In this document: piece by piece, positions 35,903 to 46,361 of the stretch
Layout: each line of letters starts with the position of its first letter
Numbering within the stretch: position 1 is the stretch's first letter
Assembly (NCBI RefSeq): GCF_024347375.1
Contig: NZ_AP025470.1
Coordinates: 2,914,001 to 2,978,000, forward strand
Direction of reading: 5' to 3'
DNA: 64,000 nucleotides
Source of the DNA: Vibrio coralliirubri
GTDB lineage: Bacteria; Pseudomonadota; Gammaproteobacteria; Enterobacterales; Vibrionaceae
Program-made: the position numbers and the translations under genes
Notes under the pieces: model-generated
Told to the model about the DNA's origin: nothing
Database searches by the model: none
Seen by the model: the letters and a program-made list of their open reading frames with translations, nothing else

Positions 35903-38006
35903 CTCCTATTTCTTCGATACCATCAGTATCAAACAAGCCCACTTCCTCAGGATCTATGCCTAAATCAATAGCTATTTTTATTAATTTGTTTGCTCCAGAC
36001 TTATTCATAGCCGTTGCGGAGAATTGAATGCTTCGTTGTAACTCACTTTTCATCAACGATAGTTGACCTGGCTCAACCTCTAGATCGAGCGGCACTACAA
36101 CAGCGTCAAAAATTACGGCACTATACTTCCCTTTACAAACTCGCAACACTCGACCACGACGTTGAACAAACTGTCTGGGGTTTTGTGATGAAGCAAGAAT
36201 TATTGCATGAGAAATTTTTGGTATATCAACACCTTGGTCCAAGCAACGTATAGAGACCATAATACCGCCAAACTTCTTGAACCAGTCTAATGAAGCTGCA
36301 GGGTCGCCTTTCATACTGGTATGATACTCACACGGTGAGTATCCTTTCCGCCTCAATTGCTTCATTAGTTCAGCTAGTTGGTGTTGGTCTTCACAATAAA
36401 TCAACCAACTTTCACCTTCTGTATAATATTCTTGTACAGTTCTTACAGCGTAGGGAACTTTAGCACAGGCCTTTTTAGCTATACGCGCTCGCTGAATCAG
36501 CATATTCTGTAGACGAGGAGAAGTTACTGGTTTCCCTTGCTCATCACGTTTTGAGCGTGCAAACTCTCTCTTTATAGCTTTAGTTGCATCTTCGTACGCG
36601 TCAGATTCTTCTACAGATAAGTGAATTGGTTCTGGGTGGTACTCATACTCGACAAGACGACCACTTTTAATTGCATCAACCAATGTAAACGGTGGTTCAA
36701 CAACCTCGCCGAAGAAATCCAAAATGCGTTGCGTTCCAACAGGATCCCCATAACGTTTTGGCGTAGCACTTAATCCTAGACGCGGTCCTGCATCTATCGA
36801 TAAAACCTTTGAGTTTTCAGTACTACCAATCTCATGAACCTCATCAGCTACCACCATAAGAGATTTGCTACCAAAGATTCCTTTGCGAAAATCATCCAAC
36901 CTCGCTGTTGACATCGTAGCCAAGACAATACGTATTCCTAGGCCATCCCCAGGCTGAGTAAAGAATTTAAGGCGTTTGTTTTTACGCCAACTGTTATATC
37001 CATCCCCAGCTTTTAAGATGGTAGCTTCTGGAATTTCTTCTTTAATTTCTTCTGCCCACTGCTTATGCAATAGGCGATCTGGAACTAAAACCAAAGCAAC
37101 TCCATCTTGTCCCAAGTGTTTTTTTAGGGCGGTTAATGCAGTAAATGTCTTACCACTACCGGTTGCATGCTCGAGAATTCCACGATGACCACACTTCTCC
37201 CATTCGTCCAAAGCTTTCAGCTGATGAGGCAATGGTGTTCTTTTTTTGTTCAAGCTTCCTCTACTTACCTCAAGGTCATGTTTCCCAACACTAAAGTAAT
37301 CCACTAATTCAGCACAATTTATTTCATCAATAGTATTTTTTGCTATCGATTCAAGCTTCCTCTTACTCAAGTCTGGAAATGGAACTACTCGAAGACCTTT
37401 AACATTGCCTGTCCATAAGTTTTCAAAATAGGTGGTGTTTCGTTTAACTTGTCTCTCATCTCTTCCTAGTTTCCAACTACAGTACACATCAAGAGTTTCA
37501 TGATTCCCTCTTTCATGCCATCCAGTCCAGGACTCATTTACAGAGCCTTTAAAACATACTCTATTGTCATATTCATCTTTAAGTAGACCTAATTTTGCAT
37601 GATATTCACCTTTCGCCTCTGGCAAAAAGACCACTTTAACATCTAATACACCACACTTTATCAATGTAGCTAACGCTTCAACATTCTTGTATATAGAAGC
37701 ATTATCAAGTAGTTCGTCTACATCTTTTTGCAGACTACTATTTACATCTTCAATACTCCCATACCCTTGAGACATAGCATTGATATCAGAATCAGTAAGA
37801 CTTGGAGAGCAAAGCAAACGAATTTTTCCGCCACGTTTTGCAAAATCAATTATCTGAGGACCAATTATCAAAAAGACAGATGACCTAAAGTATCCAACTG
37901 ATCGGTCATAACAAATCGAACTCTCTAGGCATGGTTGGTAGAAATCTGCGACGAGATCACTCTCCCCCGTGTAATACTCTTCTTCTATATTTAAGTCTTT
38001 TAACAC
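35889..38006 (-). CDS. HKD nuclease / SF2 helicase (PT-system restriction enzyme type)
   Basis: 705 aa. The N-terminal phospholipase D-like domain has H136 and K138 in YHAKLGLL, followed by GSVNES (HxK...N/E form). The SF2 helicase follows: Walker A ATGSGKT at 281-287, DEVH at 388-391, LSATPKRYG as motif III-like, DQGVDIP and QRRGRVLR as motifs V-VI. This architecture matches the family annotated as DNA phosphorothioation system restriction enzyme. It begins 22 bp after the dptH stop on the same strand. Biochemistry in this organism is inferred. Confidence 0.82.
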   Translation of the reverse strand: MLKDLNIEEEYYTGESDLVADFYQPCLESSICYDRSVGYFRSSVFLIIGPQIIDFAKRGGKIRLLCSPSLTDSDINAMSQGYGSIEDVNSSLQKDVDELLDNASIYKNVEALATLIKCGVLDVKVVFLPEAKGEYHAKLGLLKDEYDNRVCFKGSVNESWTGWHERGNHETLDVYCSWKLGRDERQVKRNTTYFENLWTGNVKGLRVVPFPDLSKRKLESIAKNTIDEINCAELVDYFSVGKHDLEVSRGSLNKKRTPLPHQLKALDEWEKCGHRGILEHATGSGKTFTALTALKKHLGQDGVALVLVPDRLLHKQWAEEIKEEIPEATILKAGDGYNSWRKNKRLKFFTQPGDGLGIRIVLATMSTARLDDFRKGIFGSKSLMVVADEVHEIGSTENSKVLSIDAGPRLGLSATPKRYGDPVGTQRILDFFGEVVEPPFTLVDAIKSGRLVEYEYHPEPIHLSVEESDAYEDATKAIKREFARSKRDEQGKPVTSPRLQNMLIQRARIAKKACAKVPYAVRTVQEYYTEGESWLIYCEDQHQLAELMKQLRRKGYSPCEYHTSMKGDPAASLDWFKKFGGIMVSIRCLDQGVDIPKISHAIILASSQNPRQFVQRRGRVLRVCKGKYSAVIFDAVVVPLDLEVEPGQLSLMKSELQRSIQFSATAMNKSGANKLIKIAIDLGIDPEEVGLFDTDGIEEIGDEYE

Positions 38007-38028
38007 TTATTCTCACCTTTCTGTCAGG

Positions 38029-41000
38029 CTATGCCACATTGATTGCTACCAATTCCCAAAACGCCTTATCCTGCATCTTTTGAATCTTCTTAGCCCCATC
38101 AATGTATAAGCTGTAGTGCTTCTCCAGCTTGTTGATGGTTTCCATCAGTTTTTCTTGCTCGGCTTTCTCGTTTACACTAAACATGGCTTTTAGCTCTTGC
38201 GGGCGTATCTTCGCTACGCGATGAATTACCCAAGTAAGTACATAGCTTGAGTAATCATTCTCACCAGTTTGGAAGTGAGTAATATCTTGTGTAGAAAGAA
38301 TCACACCAACACCGTACTCACGCCCTTCCTTCAAGATCTTACGTAAACTTGGGAAGTTCTGAGACATGAAGTTGTCGGCTTCATCCACCAAAATCATTTT
38401 AGTGATTTGGCGGAAGTCGCCTTGGACTTCAGGCTTACCTTTCTTCTGCATCTGTGAGTAGAAAAGATCTAATGTAAGTGCGACTACAAGGTTTTGGATC
38501 TCTGATGGGTAACCCGCCAATTCAACTACCGTTATGCCATCCACCAAGTCATAAAGGCTCATACACTTGGTGTTGTCGTCTTCAAAAATCTCTAGCTCAT
38601 ACAAGCTTTCAAGTGCCGCGTATAATGAATCTTCATCTGGTTCTGTTTCAATGAACAAGTCCCACACCTGTGAGATTGTCGGCGCTGGTTTTGACCAAGT
38701 GCTTGGATCCGCTTTGCGAATACCCGCTAACTCATACGCTTCCCCCACCAGCTTACGCAAGCGCAGTTGTTGCTTTTGACCTAAGCCAAAAGCTTTACCC
38801 ATGGTTTCAGAGAAACCACGCGCGGTATGTACTGGCAACATTGGCGTATCACCAAACAAGCTCAATGGGTTGTACGGCAGTTTATGAAGGTTGAACTTCT
38901 TACCTGCAGTCGCTTGTTGGAACTTATCGTCTACATAATCGGATTTATAGTCGAAAATAAGCATACCAATAGGCGCACCGTTTACGTTGTCTGCTTGGTT
39001 GCGGTAAAGCTGAGTGACCACCGACTTGGTAAACTGAGTTTTACCAGTGCCCATGGTGCCGATAATACCGGTATTGGTATTCATGAATTTGGCAGTATTG
39101 GTTGGCTCCCAGTTCAATGGTGCCTGTGTTAACGCATTGTGGCCAAATAGCACGTTTAGGTTGCTATTAGACTCGACCTTCATAGGCTCAACTACTGGCA
39201 CGACTTGCTCTTCAACAACTGGTTGTTCAGGCTGCACTGATTCTGTAGTGTCAACCTCATCAGGTTCCACAACCTCTGGCTGTGATTCAGCTTCAGGGAG
39301 TTTTTCTAATCGAGTTTCACCATTCAGCACATACTCACTTGGCACGTGGCAAAGTTTCACGACATCTAATTCGTTCAACACTTCTTGCAGCGGAGTTTCC
39401 ACCAAGCCAGGAAGTAGCCCCATCGGTAGGTCGACTTTTAACACCCCTTCCATCATTTGGTAGTCGGGTTGTAAACAGCCAGCCCCTTCAAGGTGGCTAA
39501 CCACAAAGCCCTCTGGGTAATCTGCAATTTGGCCAAGTGAATAGTCACCTCTTAGCCACTCTTCTTTGTTAGCTAGCAAAGTGTCGAAGTAATCATCAGC
39601 GAACACCTTGTATAGGCGATACTTGTCAACTTGCATCAATACTTGGCGCATAAATAGGCCACGGTAAAGCTTGCTTGCTAGGTCATCATTTCCTAGTAAG
39701 TCTTGGCTTAAATAACGTAGTAGCTCTTTCGACTGTTTAACGGCTTTGTTGTAATTCGGCACCGAGCCCGTTTTCACTTCAACAGGTAACAAATACATGT
39801 CTTGGTCTTTGAAGCCAACCAGCAACACATCGTCAGAAATTTCGCCTTTCTTGTAACCTTGAACATTACGAGAGAATTCACTGTCAGACATCTTCAGGCC
39901 AATGTTGCCCGATACTCGGATCATCTCAGCGACAGACAGCGGTACCCATGTAATGTCTGAGTCATGCACTAGGCTAGTCACAAACTTGTAGGCACCAATC
40001 ACGCCTTTGCGTTCTTTATTGATGGTCGGCGCACAGGTCATCATTTTAAGGAGCCAATCGCCGTTGAACGCGTTAAACTCATTAATTTGGCCACCATCAC
40101 CTTGCTTGATAACTTTCTCAAACAAACCACGCTGAGCGGTAACCGTGATCGCGTCGTAGCTTGATGAACTGGTGTACTGATCTGAATAGTGAATCAATAC
40201 TACGTCTTCATTACTGTGGAAGAAGTCCAACGTCACCTTCGGATCGATGATAGTTGTCCAGATAGAGCTATCGTATGAACGTTCTAGTAAACCTTTAAAG
40301 TCTTCACTTACGGCAAGGGCAACTGCATTTGCACCGTGATATTGAGTATTCGGCTTGAGCGCAGGTTTTAACAGAGCACCGACGTATTTAGCCATCATCA
40401 AATGCGGGTAGTCTTGGTAATCCGTTCCCTTCAAGCCAAAACCCGTAAAGTATGAGCCAGATTTACTTTCAGAAGCATCACCCGTAAGTAGACCATCACA
40501 TGCAATGCCTGATGCCATGTCTTCTATCGCAATGTCTGAGCAATCGACTTTGTCGTTATTACGGAAAAAGGAAAGATGCGCATAAGACTGACCATCTTTT
40601 TCAGCTTGGGCATTAGTGAACTTGCTGTAAGTTAGGCGCGTGCGAAGAATATCGATAATAGTATCGGCAACTTCACGCACTTTACCCTTGTTCAGCTCTA
40701 ACCACTCTTTCAATTCATCGTAATTGGCTGTTTCTGCGAATCGGTCAAACGCATTAAACGCTAACTTGTCGTCATACAGATTGATATGAATCGACGCAGC
40801 CTGATCTTGGTTACTGCGGACATAATCCACCAGCCCCATAAATAACTCTTCAGCACAGTCTTGGTTCACCGCATTAACGATAATGCTCTTCTCGGAGCCT
40901 GTGAACAATTGGCTGAATGCCGTTTGGAACTCGTCGATTTTCTCTTTTACTAACTTGCGAACGAACGTAAGAGAGCTTTTCTCTTGAGGTACACTCTTGA

Positions 41001-43125
41001 TCCAGAACGCGTTCTCTTTGACCTGTTGGTTATAAGAGAACTCATGTTTTTGATGGTAAACGTATGGCAGTAAACCTTTTGGCGACAAACGCTCGAACGT
41101 AACATCAGGAAGCTGAGCAAAGCTCTTGTCATTACGAATCGCATTTCTTAGGTTGAGGTAATACGCCAAAATCAGCGGATGGAAAGGCGAGTAGTATTCT
41201 TCATCTTCAGATTGCACTAAACCAATTTTCAACGCTGATTTCTGTTCTTTAGTCAGCATACTACCCGTTGGGATCGCTTCAAAATACGCCAAGCAAGCAT
41301 CCACTGTATTTTGGACAAGTGTTGTAAACTCATCGCCCCAAGATGCTAATGATGGTGTGCTACGGCGTTGTTCTAAGTATTCAAAAAGCTCAACGTAAGA
41401 AGAGTGAATAGCCTCATCAATCGCTTGCAGGTCATCGAGCTTAATCGCACCCGAATCAGCAATAGAAACAACTTTTTGGTTGATGAACTCTTCTTCCCAA
41501 CGAAGCAGCTTTAAACGAATACCTGGTACAACGAACTCGCTATTATCGATACCCACTTTGCCTTTTTGAGAATAAAACTCGCCGTTATATTCATCTTTGA
41601 AAAGCTTGTGATAACGACCTCTATTGATCAATAAAGGTAAGCTCAATGAATCGGTGGCTACTGCACCTTCCACATTAAACTTAAGCTGGTTATCGCCAGA
41701 TTTTACGGCAAAATCTATTTCATCAGCTTCATTGGCTAAGGATTCAAAATCCACTACAGCGTAATCTGCTACATCAACAACCTGCTTAGCATCAAGCAGT
41801 GAACATGCGCTGCCTTCGTTGGCTCTGATTTGCAACTTGTTCTCTTCCATGTTCAAGGTTAAACGCTGCTTCGCTGGCGCAGGTTCTACCAAGAAGATGT
41901 TTTTGAATGGTTCAATATAGAACTCGCCCTTACGAATCACTAAACAACGGAAGTTATAAACTTCAGATTTGTTCTCGCGCTTCAACGTCAAGTTAAAGAA
42001 CAGTGGCTCATGCTTGTACGTACCTTTCAAGCTAGCTCGTGTCGTTTTAAAACTGTTACGTGTTTCAATTACTTCTTCGTTATTAAGCGCTTTTGCTGGC
42101 TGAATTTTGAATTGGCTTTTATCAAGATTGCTCGCACCTTGGAAGAGCAACTTCAGTTCAAACTCATTTACATCTTCATCTAACTCGATGATTAAGTGGC
42201 GGTCACGCATGCCCGCTTTGGTCTCTGCACGGTTACGTGCAGTGATTGTCATGCCATCGCTAGCTTGCTCCTCTTCAAGAACAAGTTGCTGCTGAGCATT
42301 GCGCTTTTTCTCCTGTAGGAATGCTTCAAACTCAACGTCTTTCCATGCATCCGTTTCTGAGAAGTTCTCTTTAACAAACTTCTCGCCGAATGACTTCAAG
42401 CGATCTTGAAGCTGCCCGCCAAAGTGTTCAACTTCGAAAGTGAGCTCTTCATAAAGAGAACGGTTATCCTCAAGGCGCTTTTTAATCTGCTTAGGGTTAC
42501 CACTCATTTCAGCTACGAGCGGGTCTTCAAACATGCCTAACTCATTGAAGCGTAAGTCACCGTCTTCAACGGCTTTATATAGCGACTCGAAACCAAACAT
42601 GGTGGCGCCATCTTCTAAAATGGCATCAAATTGATCATCAAGCAGGCAATTCGATACATCGCGCCCTTTGTCTTGCTGATCAATTAACCCTTTCATTGCC
42701 GCTTTGATCTTTGATGCGCTCCAAACCTGTCCCACTTGAGCCAAGTCTTCTGCTGAATTTATCAAGGTATCAAGCAAGCTGTTGTGGATCACAACTAGTG
42801 CGCAACCTTTTAAGTAGCCTGATTGACTCGCCACTTCGTCACGCAGATGTGAGATGTAGTTTTCAGTGAAGCCTTCGAACTCTGCTGGGTTTTCGCTATG
42901 AATCACAGGTACGATTTTGCAACCAGACAGCTCAATGAATGGCAACTTGATATCGTTAGTTGCATCAATACTATTTTCAGAATGAGCCGTCATCGCCTGA
43001 TACAAGCGCATGCTATTTTCATTATCTGGCGACTTAAACTGATAGCGGAAACCTGCCTTAATATGTGTTTCAGCATCAGCTAAAAACTGCTCTACTAGAA
43101 AGGTCTCAAATTGTTTTACGGACAT
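38029..43125 (-). CDS. dptH: PT-dependent restriction protein DptH (DndH), HerA/FtsK-like ATPase
   Basis: 1698 aa. A long family-specific N-terminal part precedes an acidic linker rich in E, P and V (about 1280-1330), then a HerA-like ATPase domain with Walker A GTMGTGKTQF near 1355-1362 and Walker B MILVDEADNF about 120 residues from the end. With DptF and DptG it forms the restriction arm that damages DNA lacking phosphorothioate. The start at 43125 (MSVKQFE) is chosen because GGAG lies 9 bp upstream; the longer frame from 43146 lacks one. It overlaps dptG. A diverged fragment of a second dptH 3' end lies at 30037-30432. Confidence 0.92.
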   Translation of the reverse strand: MSVKQFETFLVEQFLADAETHIKAGFRYQFKSPDNENSMRLYQAMTAHSENSIDATNDIKLPFIELSGCKIVPVIHSENPAEFEGFTENYISHLRDEVASQSGYLKGCALVVIHNSLLDTLINSAEDLAQVGQVWSASKIKAAMKGLIDQQDKGRDVSNCLLDDQFDAILEDGATMFGFESLYKAVEDGDLRFNELGMFEDPLVAEMSGNPKQIKKRLEDNRSLYEELTFEVEHFGGQLQDRLKSFGEKFVKENFSETDAWKDVEFEAFLQEKKRNAQQQLVLEEEQASDGMTITARNRAETKAGMRDRHLIIELDEDVNEFELKLLFQGASNLDKSQFKIQPAKALNNEEVIETRNSFKTTRASLKGTYKHEPLFFNLTLKRENKSEVYNFRCLVIRKGEFYIEPFKNIFLVEPAPAKQRLTLNMEENKLQIRANEGSACSLLDAKQVVDVADYAVVDFESLANEADEIDFAVKSGDNQLKFNVEGAVATDSLSLPLLINRGRYHKLFKDEYNGEFYSQKGKVGIDNSEFVVPGIRLKLLRWEEEFINQKVVSIADSGAIKLDDLQAIDEAIHSSYVELFEYLEQRRSTPSLASWGDEFTTLVQNTVDACLAYFEAIPTGSMLTKEQKSALKIGLVQSEDEEYYSPFHPLILAYYLNLRNAIRNDKSFAQLPDVTFERLSPKGLLPYVYHQKHEFSYNQQVKENAFWIKSVPQEKSSLTFVRKLVKEKIDEFQTAFSQLFTGSEKSIIVNAVNQDCAEELFMGLVDYVRSNQDQAASIHINLYDDKLAFNAFDRFAETANYDELKEWLELNKGKVREVADTIIDILRTRLTYSKFTNAQAEKDGQSYAHLSFFRNNDKVDCSDIAIEDMASGIACDGLLTGDASESKSGSYFTGFGLKGTDYQDYPHLMMAKYVGALLKPALKPNTQYHGANAVALAVSEDFKGLLERSYDSSIWTTIIDPKVTLDFFHSNEDVVLIHYSDQYTSSSSYDAITVTAQRGLFEKVIKQGDGGQINEFNAFNGDWLLKMMTCAPTINKERKGVIGAYKFVTSLVHDSDITWVPLSVAEMIRVSGNIGLKMSDSEFSRNVQGYKKGEISDDVLLVGFKDQDMYLLPVEVKTGSVPNYNKAVKQSKELLRYLSQDLLGNDDLASKLYRGLFMRQVLMQVDKYRLYKVFADDYFDTLLANKEEWLRGDYSLGQIADYPEGFVVSHLEGAGCLQPDYQMMEGVLKVDLPMGLLPGLVETPLQEVLNELDVVKLCHVPSEYVLNGETRLEKLPEAESQPEVVEPDEVDTTESVQPEQPVVEEQVVPVVEPMKVESNSNLNVLFGHNALTQAPLNWEPTNTAKFMNTNTGIIGTMGTGKTQFTKSVVTQLYRNQADNVNGAPIGMLIFDYKSDYVDDKFQQATAGKKFNLHKLPYNPLSLFGDTPMLPVHTARGFSETMGKAFGLGQKQQLRLRKLVGEAYELAGIRKADPSTWSKPAPTISQVWDLFIETEPDEDSLYAALESLYELEIFEDDNTKCMSLYDLVDGITVVELAGYPSEIQNLVVALTLDLFYSQMQKKGKPEVQGDFRQITKMILVDEADNFMSQNFPSLRKILKEGREYGVGVILSTQDITHFQTGENDYSSYVLTWVIHRVAKIRPQELKAMFSVNEKAEQEKLMETINKLEKHYSLYIDGAKKIQKMQDKAFWELVAINVA

Positions 43126-44446
43126 ATACTGCGTCTCCACTATCACTCATGCGCTCTACGTTACCAATGCGCTCATAGAATTTAATTAGTTCTTGTTCTG
43201 TTTGTTTATCAACGAAAATGCCACGTTGCTCAAAGGCCGTGATCAGTTCGTGGAAACGGAGTTTGTCCTTTTCTCCAACAACTAGGTTGGTTAATAAGAT
43301 TATGTAGTCTTGGTTAAGTACTAATACTCGACCGCTGCGGCCTCGGCTTTGAATAAAGTGAGACGCTAAGTATTTCTCAACTTCTAACACATATTTCTTG
43401 TTGATATTGAAACGCTCACCAAAGCTAAACTGCGCGGATGCGAGCTTCATTATGTTACCGAGCCAGTCGAGCGCCAGTTCAGATTCATCTAGAGCTGTGT
43501 CTAGATTACGCTGTGACTTAAACGCTCTGGCAAAGTTTTCTAGTTGTTCTTTTAAATGCGTCGACTTCGACTCTTGAATGCCCTTAGATATCTCCCACAG
43601 GGGTACTTTTATCGCGTTTTTATCACCAGCCCCCGGTTGAAGCAGCTCGAGCATCATCAGCATAGGCAACAGTCGAGTGGCTGACTCATTAAACAGCTTA
43701 TAGCCATGATTCTTAATATGAGTACGCTCATTACTGGCACGCTCATGATCCATAATGAAATAGAGAGGCTTAGCCACTGGCTCTTGACCACTACGCCAAT
43801 CAGTTATCGCTAAACTCAGCTGCGCGGTGTATGCGAAACCATAAAAAGACAAGAACGACTCAATTTCACTAAGCAGATACTTAGGGCGACTTGCCAAGAA
43901 TTTCAGGTCGTCACGGAATGCTTTCGAAAGATAAGGTAGATACGGTTTCTCGCTCGCTTGCAATGACGAGTCAGACTTCATTTTTCCGCGAAGCGTAGAA
44001 AGCATTTCACGTTCAATAAAGTTTAATTTGGCATCAAATTCTTCTACACGCATGTTCTGAAGTAAATTGGTGTACATAGAAGCAACACGTGAATCACCTG
44101 CTGCAAATTCACCTTTTTGAGCACGGAACAGAAGGAGTTCAGGGCTCACAGTAAAGATGTCTTTGTTTTCAAAATACATCTCTTTTAGCACTTGCCAAAA
44201 CTCTTCTTCACCAAGCTTTTCTTCAAACGCACTTTGGCAATCGGCCACAAACTGTTCGTAGCTATAACCTTCTACCTTTTTACGCAGAAGCCCACGTAGA
44301 ACCAAGCCGATGACAGCATCAAAATCAAAGTCATTACCCTTGGTTCGAATAGGTAAATAGCTGCTTAGGCTGTTTTTATTCGGCACGCCTTCCGCAGTTT
44401 GTGGCAACGATTGATTAAATGGTTGGGTGTAATTATCCATTGTCAT
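43106..44446 (-). CDS. dptG: PT-dependent restriction protein DptG (DndG)
   Basis: About 446 aa, no recognised catalytic motif; identified by its family sequence (SYLPIRTKGNDFDFDAVIG, RSGRVLVLNQDYIILLTNL) and its fixed place between dptF and dptH. The start at 44446 (MTMDNYT) directly follows the dptF stop codon (TAA then AATG); an alternative GTG lies at 44458. The 3' end overlaps dptH. It acts as a subunit of the DptFGH restriction complex. Confidence 0.87.
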   Translation of the reverse strand: MTMDNYTQPFNQSLPQTAEGVPNKNSLSSYLPIRTKGNDFDFDAVIGLVLRGLLRKKVEGYSYEQFVADCQSAFEEKLGEEEFWQVLKEMYFENKDIFTVSPELLLFRAQKGEFAAGDSRVASMYTNLLQNMRVEEFDAKLNFIEREMLSTLRGKMKSDSSLQASEKPYLPYLSKAFRDDLKFLASRPKYLLSEIESFLSFYGFAYTAQLSLAITDWRSGQEPVAKPLYFIMDHERASNERTHIKNHGYKLFNESATRLLPMLMMLELLQPGAGDKNAIKVPLWEISKGIQESKSTHLKEQLENFARAFKSQRNLDTALDESELALDWLGNIMKLASAQFSFGERFNINKKYVLEVEKYLASHFIQSRGRSGRVLVLNQDYIILLTNLVVGEKDKLRFHELITAFEQRGIFVDKQTEQELIKFYERIGNVERMSDSGDAVYVRKTI

Positions 44447-44447
44447 T

Positions 44448-46043
44448 TTATAAGCCACTCACTTCGAAATATTCATCATCTTCATTCACGATCTTGTAGC
44501 GTTTGTCGTTTTTCAGAATAAACAGAGTATTCTTTTCGTTCGCTACCGTGATGATCTGCTCTATTACTTCATCCAACAAAAGCACCGCATTTTTGTCATG
44601 CTTATTCGGACGGTACCCTTGGTTGATTTTTTCCAATAACTCCAACAAGTTAATACTCATCGGCATTGGCAGAAGCGAATGTTCGTCGACTCGAATATGA
44701 GCGTTAAATGAGCCTATCTTGCTCACCGCTTGTGTTTTAATCGATGAAAAATCAGGTTTCACTTCTAGTTCAGCCGCTGTTTTAAAGCCGTTGTATTCAG
44801 AGACAAAAAATTGGTCTTTATCAAGTGATGGCGAATTGCGGTTACAGTAGCGATGCACGGCTGAAATCAGAGTATCTTTATAGAATTTATTAAGCTCTTT
44901 TTTCTGCTTGCCAGAACCATCAAATTCACGATGGAGTAGCCAAATGTTTGCGTATTGATCCACCAATGAATTATCAAAATCTGCTTTCAGCTCATTGATA
45001 TAACTATTCGCAAATTGCTCTTCGTCTTTCAACAGATAAACCATGCGCAAGTATGAAGCAGCAGTGAGCACATCAAATACACCTAGTGCTTTCACCTGAT
45101 CTTTAAGTTGTGTAAAGCCTTCATCTTCAATCCCCAAACCAAACTGAAGAACAAACTCATCTACTTTGCGAGTGTGGATGTTGCTTGGATCAAAACTTTG
45201 AATATGCTCTAAAAGCTCGTTATCTGAGCCAGAGAATAGGTTATCGAACAGGTAGTCATCGCCCGCTAAGATCTGGTACACAAAGTCCAGTAGCGCTCGT
45301 GCGGTTAGGAATTGATCTTTGATTAAGCGAGCTTTCAGAAGCAAAGAAATAATATTCTTCTGCACAGATTCTAGCCCTAGCAACGCATAGTTTGCCGTGA
45401 GCTTGCTGTGACCTAGTTTTTGTACTTCACTGTCATACAGTGCGTAAAACGGGTTATCTAGCGTTGGCTCAGTTAAGCGAGCTAGAAACTTAGCTGCAAA
45501 GTCAGAGGTACTAACTTCATGGCCCAGAGTAAATTTCGGGTATTGCTCGAAATCTAAGAAAATATGGTTCGTTGGAATATCGTCCGTTTTGTTTTCCAAG
45601 AACGCTTTTATCGAAGCTTTAATATCGTCGTGTTGTTCAGCACCTTCCTCAGCATAGTTGCCTAACATTCCGATATTAACGCCAACAACAAGTGGCTTAT
45701 CATTTCCTTTGAACTGTGAGAATCGCTCATCCAACGCATTGATTGCAGTCTGATTTGGGTTAAAGCTGTGTGTCGCATCCAGATGGAATTCATGTGTCGC
45801 TTTATGCTTCTGGCTGTACTGAGTCAGAATCTCAGATTTACCATCACCACTACTGCCACACAAAAATATGATGTCACTTTTCTTAGAGGACAGCAGAGAC
45901 TTTTTAAAGTCCACTTCTATATCTGTAGTGATGTACACATGGCTTTTATAATCAGCCAGAAGATCTTGATTTTGCTCTCTTTCTGTACTTACCGCGTATG
46001 GCGATGATTTAGAAAGTATGCTGAGGGCTTTTTCTAAGTTCAA
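44448..46043 (-). CDS. dptF: PT-dependent restriction protein DptF (DndF), P-loop ATPase
   Basis: 531 aa. The P-loop FLCGSSGDGKSEIL is near residues 60-73; HIFLDFEQYPKF may supply the Walker B strand. This matches the DptF family, the first component of the DptFGH restriction arm. It starts with TTG at 46043 preceded by AAGAGA. It is the first gene of the long minus-strand operon reaching to 25446 and divergent from the WYL regulator. Confidence 0.88.
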   Translation of the reverse strand: MNLEKALSILSKSSPYAVSTEREQNQDLLADYKSHVYITTDIEVDFKKSLLSSKKSDIIFLCGSSGDGKSEILTQYSQKHKATHEFHLDATHSFNPNQTAINALDERFSQFKGNDKPLVVGVNIGMLGNYAEEGAEQHDDIKASIKAFLENKTDDIPTNHIFLDFEQYPKFTLGHEVSTSDFAAKFLARLTEPTLDNPFYALYDSEVQKLGHSKLTANYALLGLESVQKNIISLLLKARLIKDQFLTARALLDFVYQILAGDDYLFDNLFSGSDNELLEHIQSFDPSNIHTRKVDEFVLQFGLGIEDEGFTQLKDQVKALGVFDVLTAASYLRMVYLLKDEEQFANSYINELKADFDNSLVDQYANIWLLHREFDGSGKQKKELNKFYKDTLISAVHRYCNRNSPSLDKDQFFVSEYNGFKTAAELEVKPDFSSIKTQAVSKIGSFNAHIRVDEHSLLPMPMSINLLELLEKINQGYRPNKHDKNAVLLLDEVIEQIITVANEKNTLFILKNDKRYKIVNEDDEYFEVSGL

Positions 46044-46361
46044 AAGAATCTCTTCAAAATTTGATTAAACGGACTTTTTTTGTGGAGATAAATAGTATCA
46101 AACACGGAAAAGTAACGGTACTTATAACCATAAAAAAATGGAATGAGTGGATGAGTTAACATCGCCATATGCAAATTGTTTATCTTACTCGCTTTACAAA
46201 CAAATATTGTGTTTAGTATTAGAAAAGTATGATTTAGCTTACATTGCGTTACGTAACACTCCGCAATTTTAACCGTTGAGTGTGTACTATACCCATGTGA
46301 AAAATGTACGTATATTCTGTACACATCAACATGTATCATTTTCAGGCATTAGATAATTGTT
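46044..46361. promoter_or_regulatory. Divergent control region between dptF and the WYL regulator
   Basis: 318 bp of AT-rich DNA. Two inverted repeats are visible: GTTACGTAAC (46248-46257, perfect) and TGTAC-N9-GTACA (46305-46323), the latter 39 bp before the regulator start. Either could be the operator of the WYL protein. The 99-aa minus-strand ORF covering this region (46040-46339) has no family features and is not called. Confidence 0.5.

Noticed and set aside
46040..46339. 99-aa minus-strand ORF upstream of dptF
   Set aside because: It occupies the divergent promoter region, has no family features or ribosome site, and its composition looks like random AT-rich translation.
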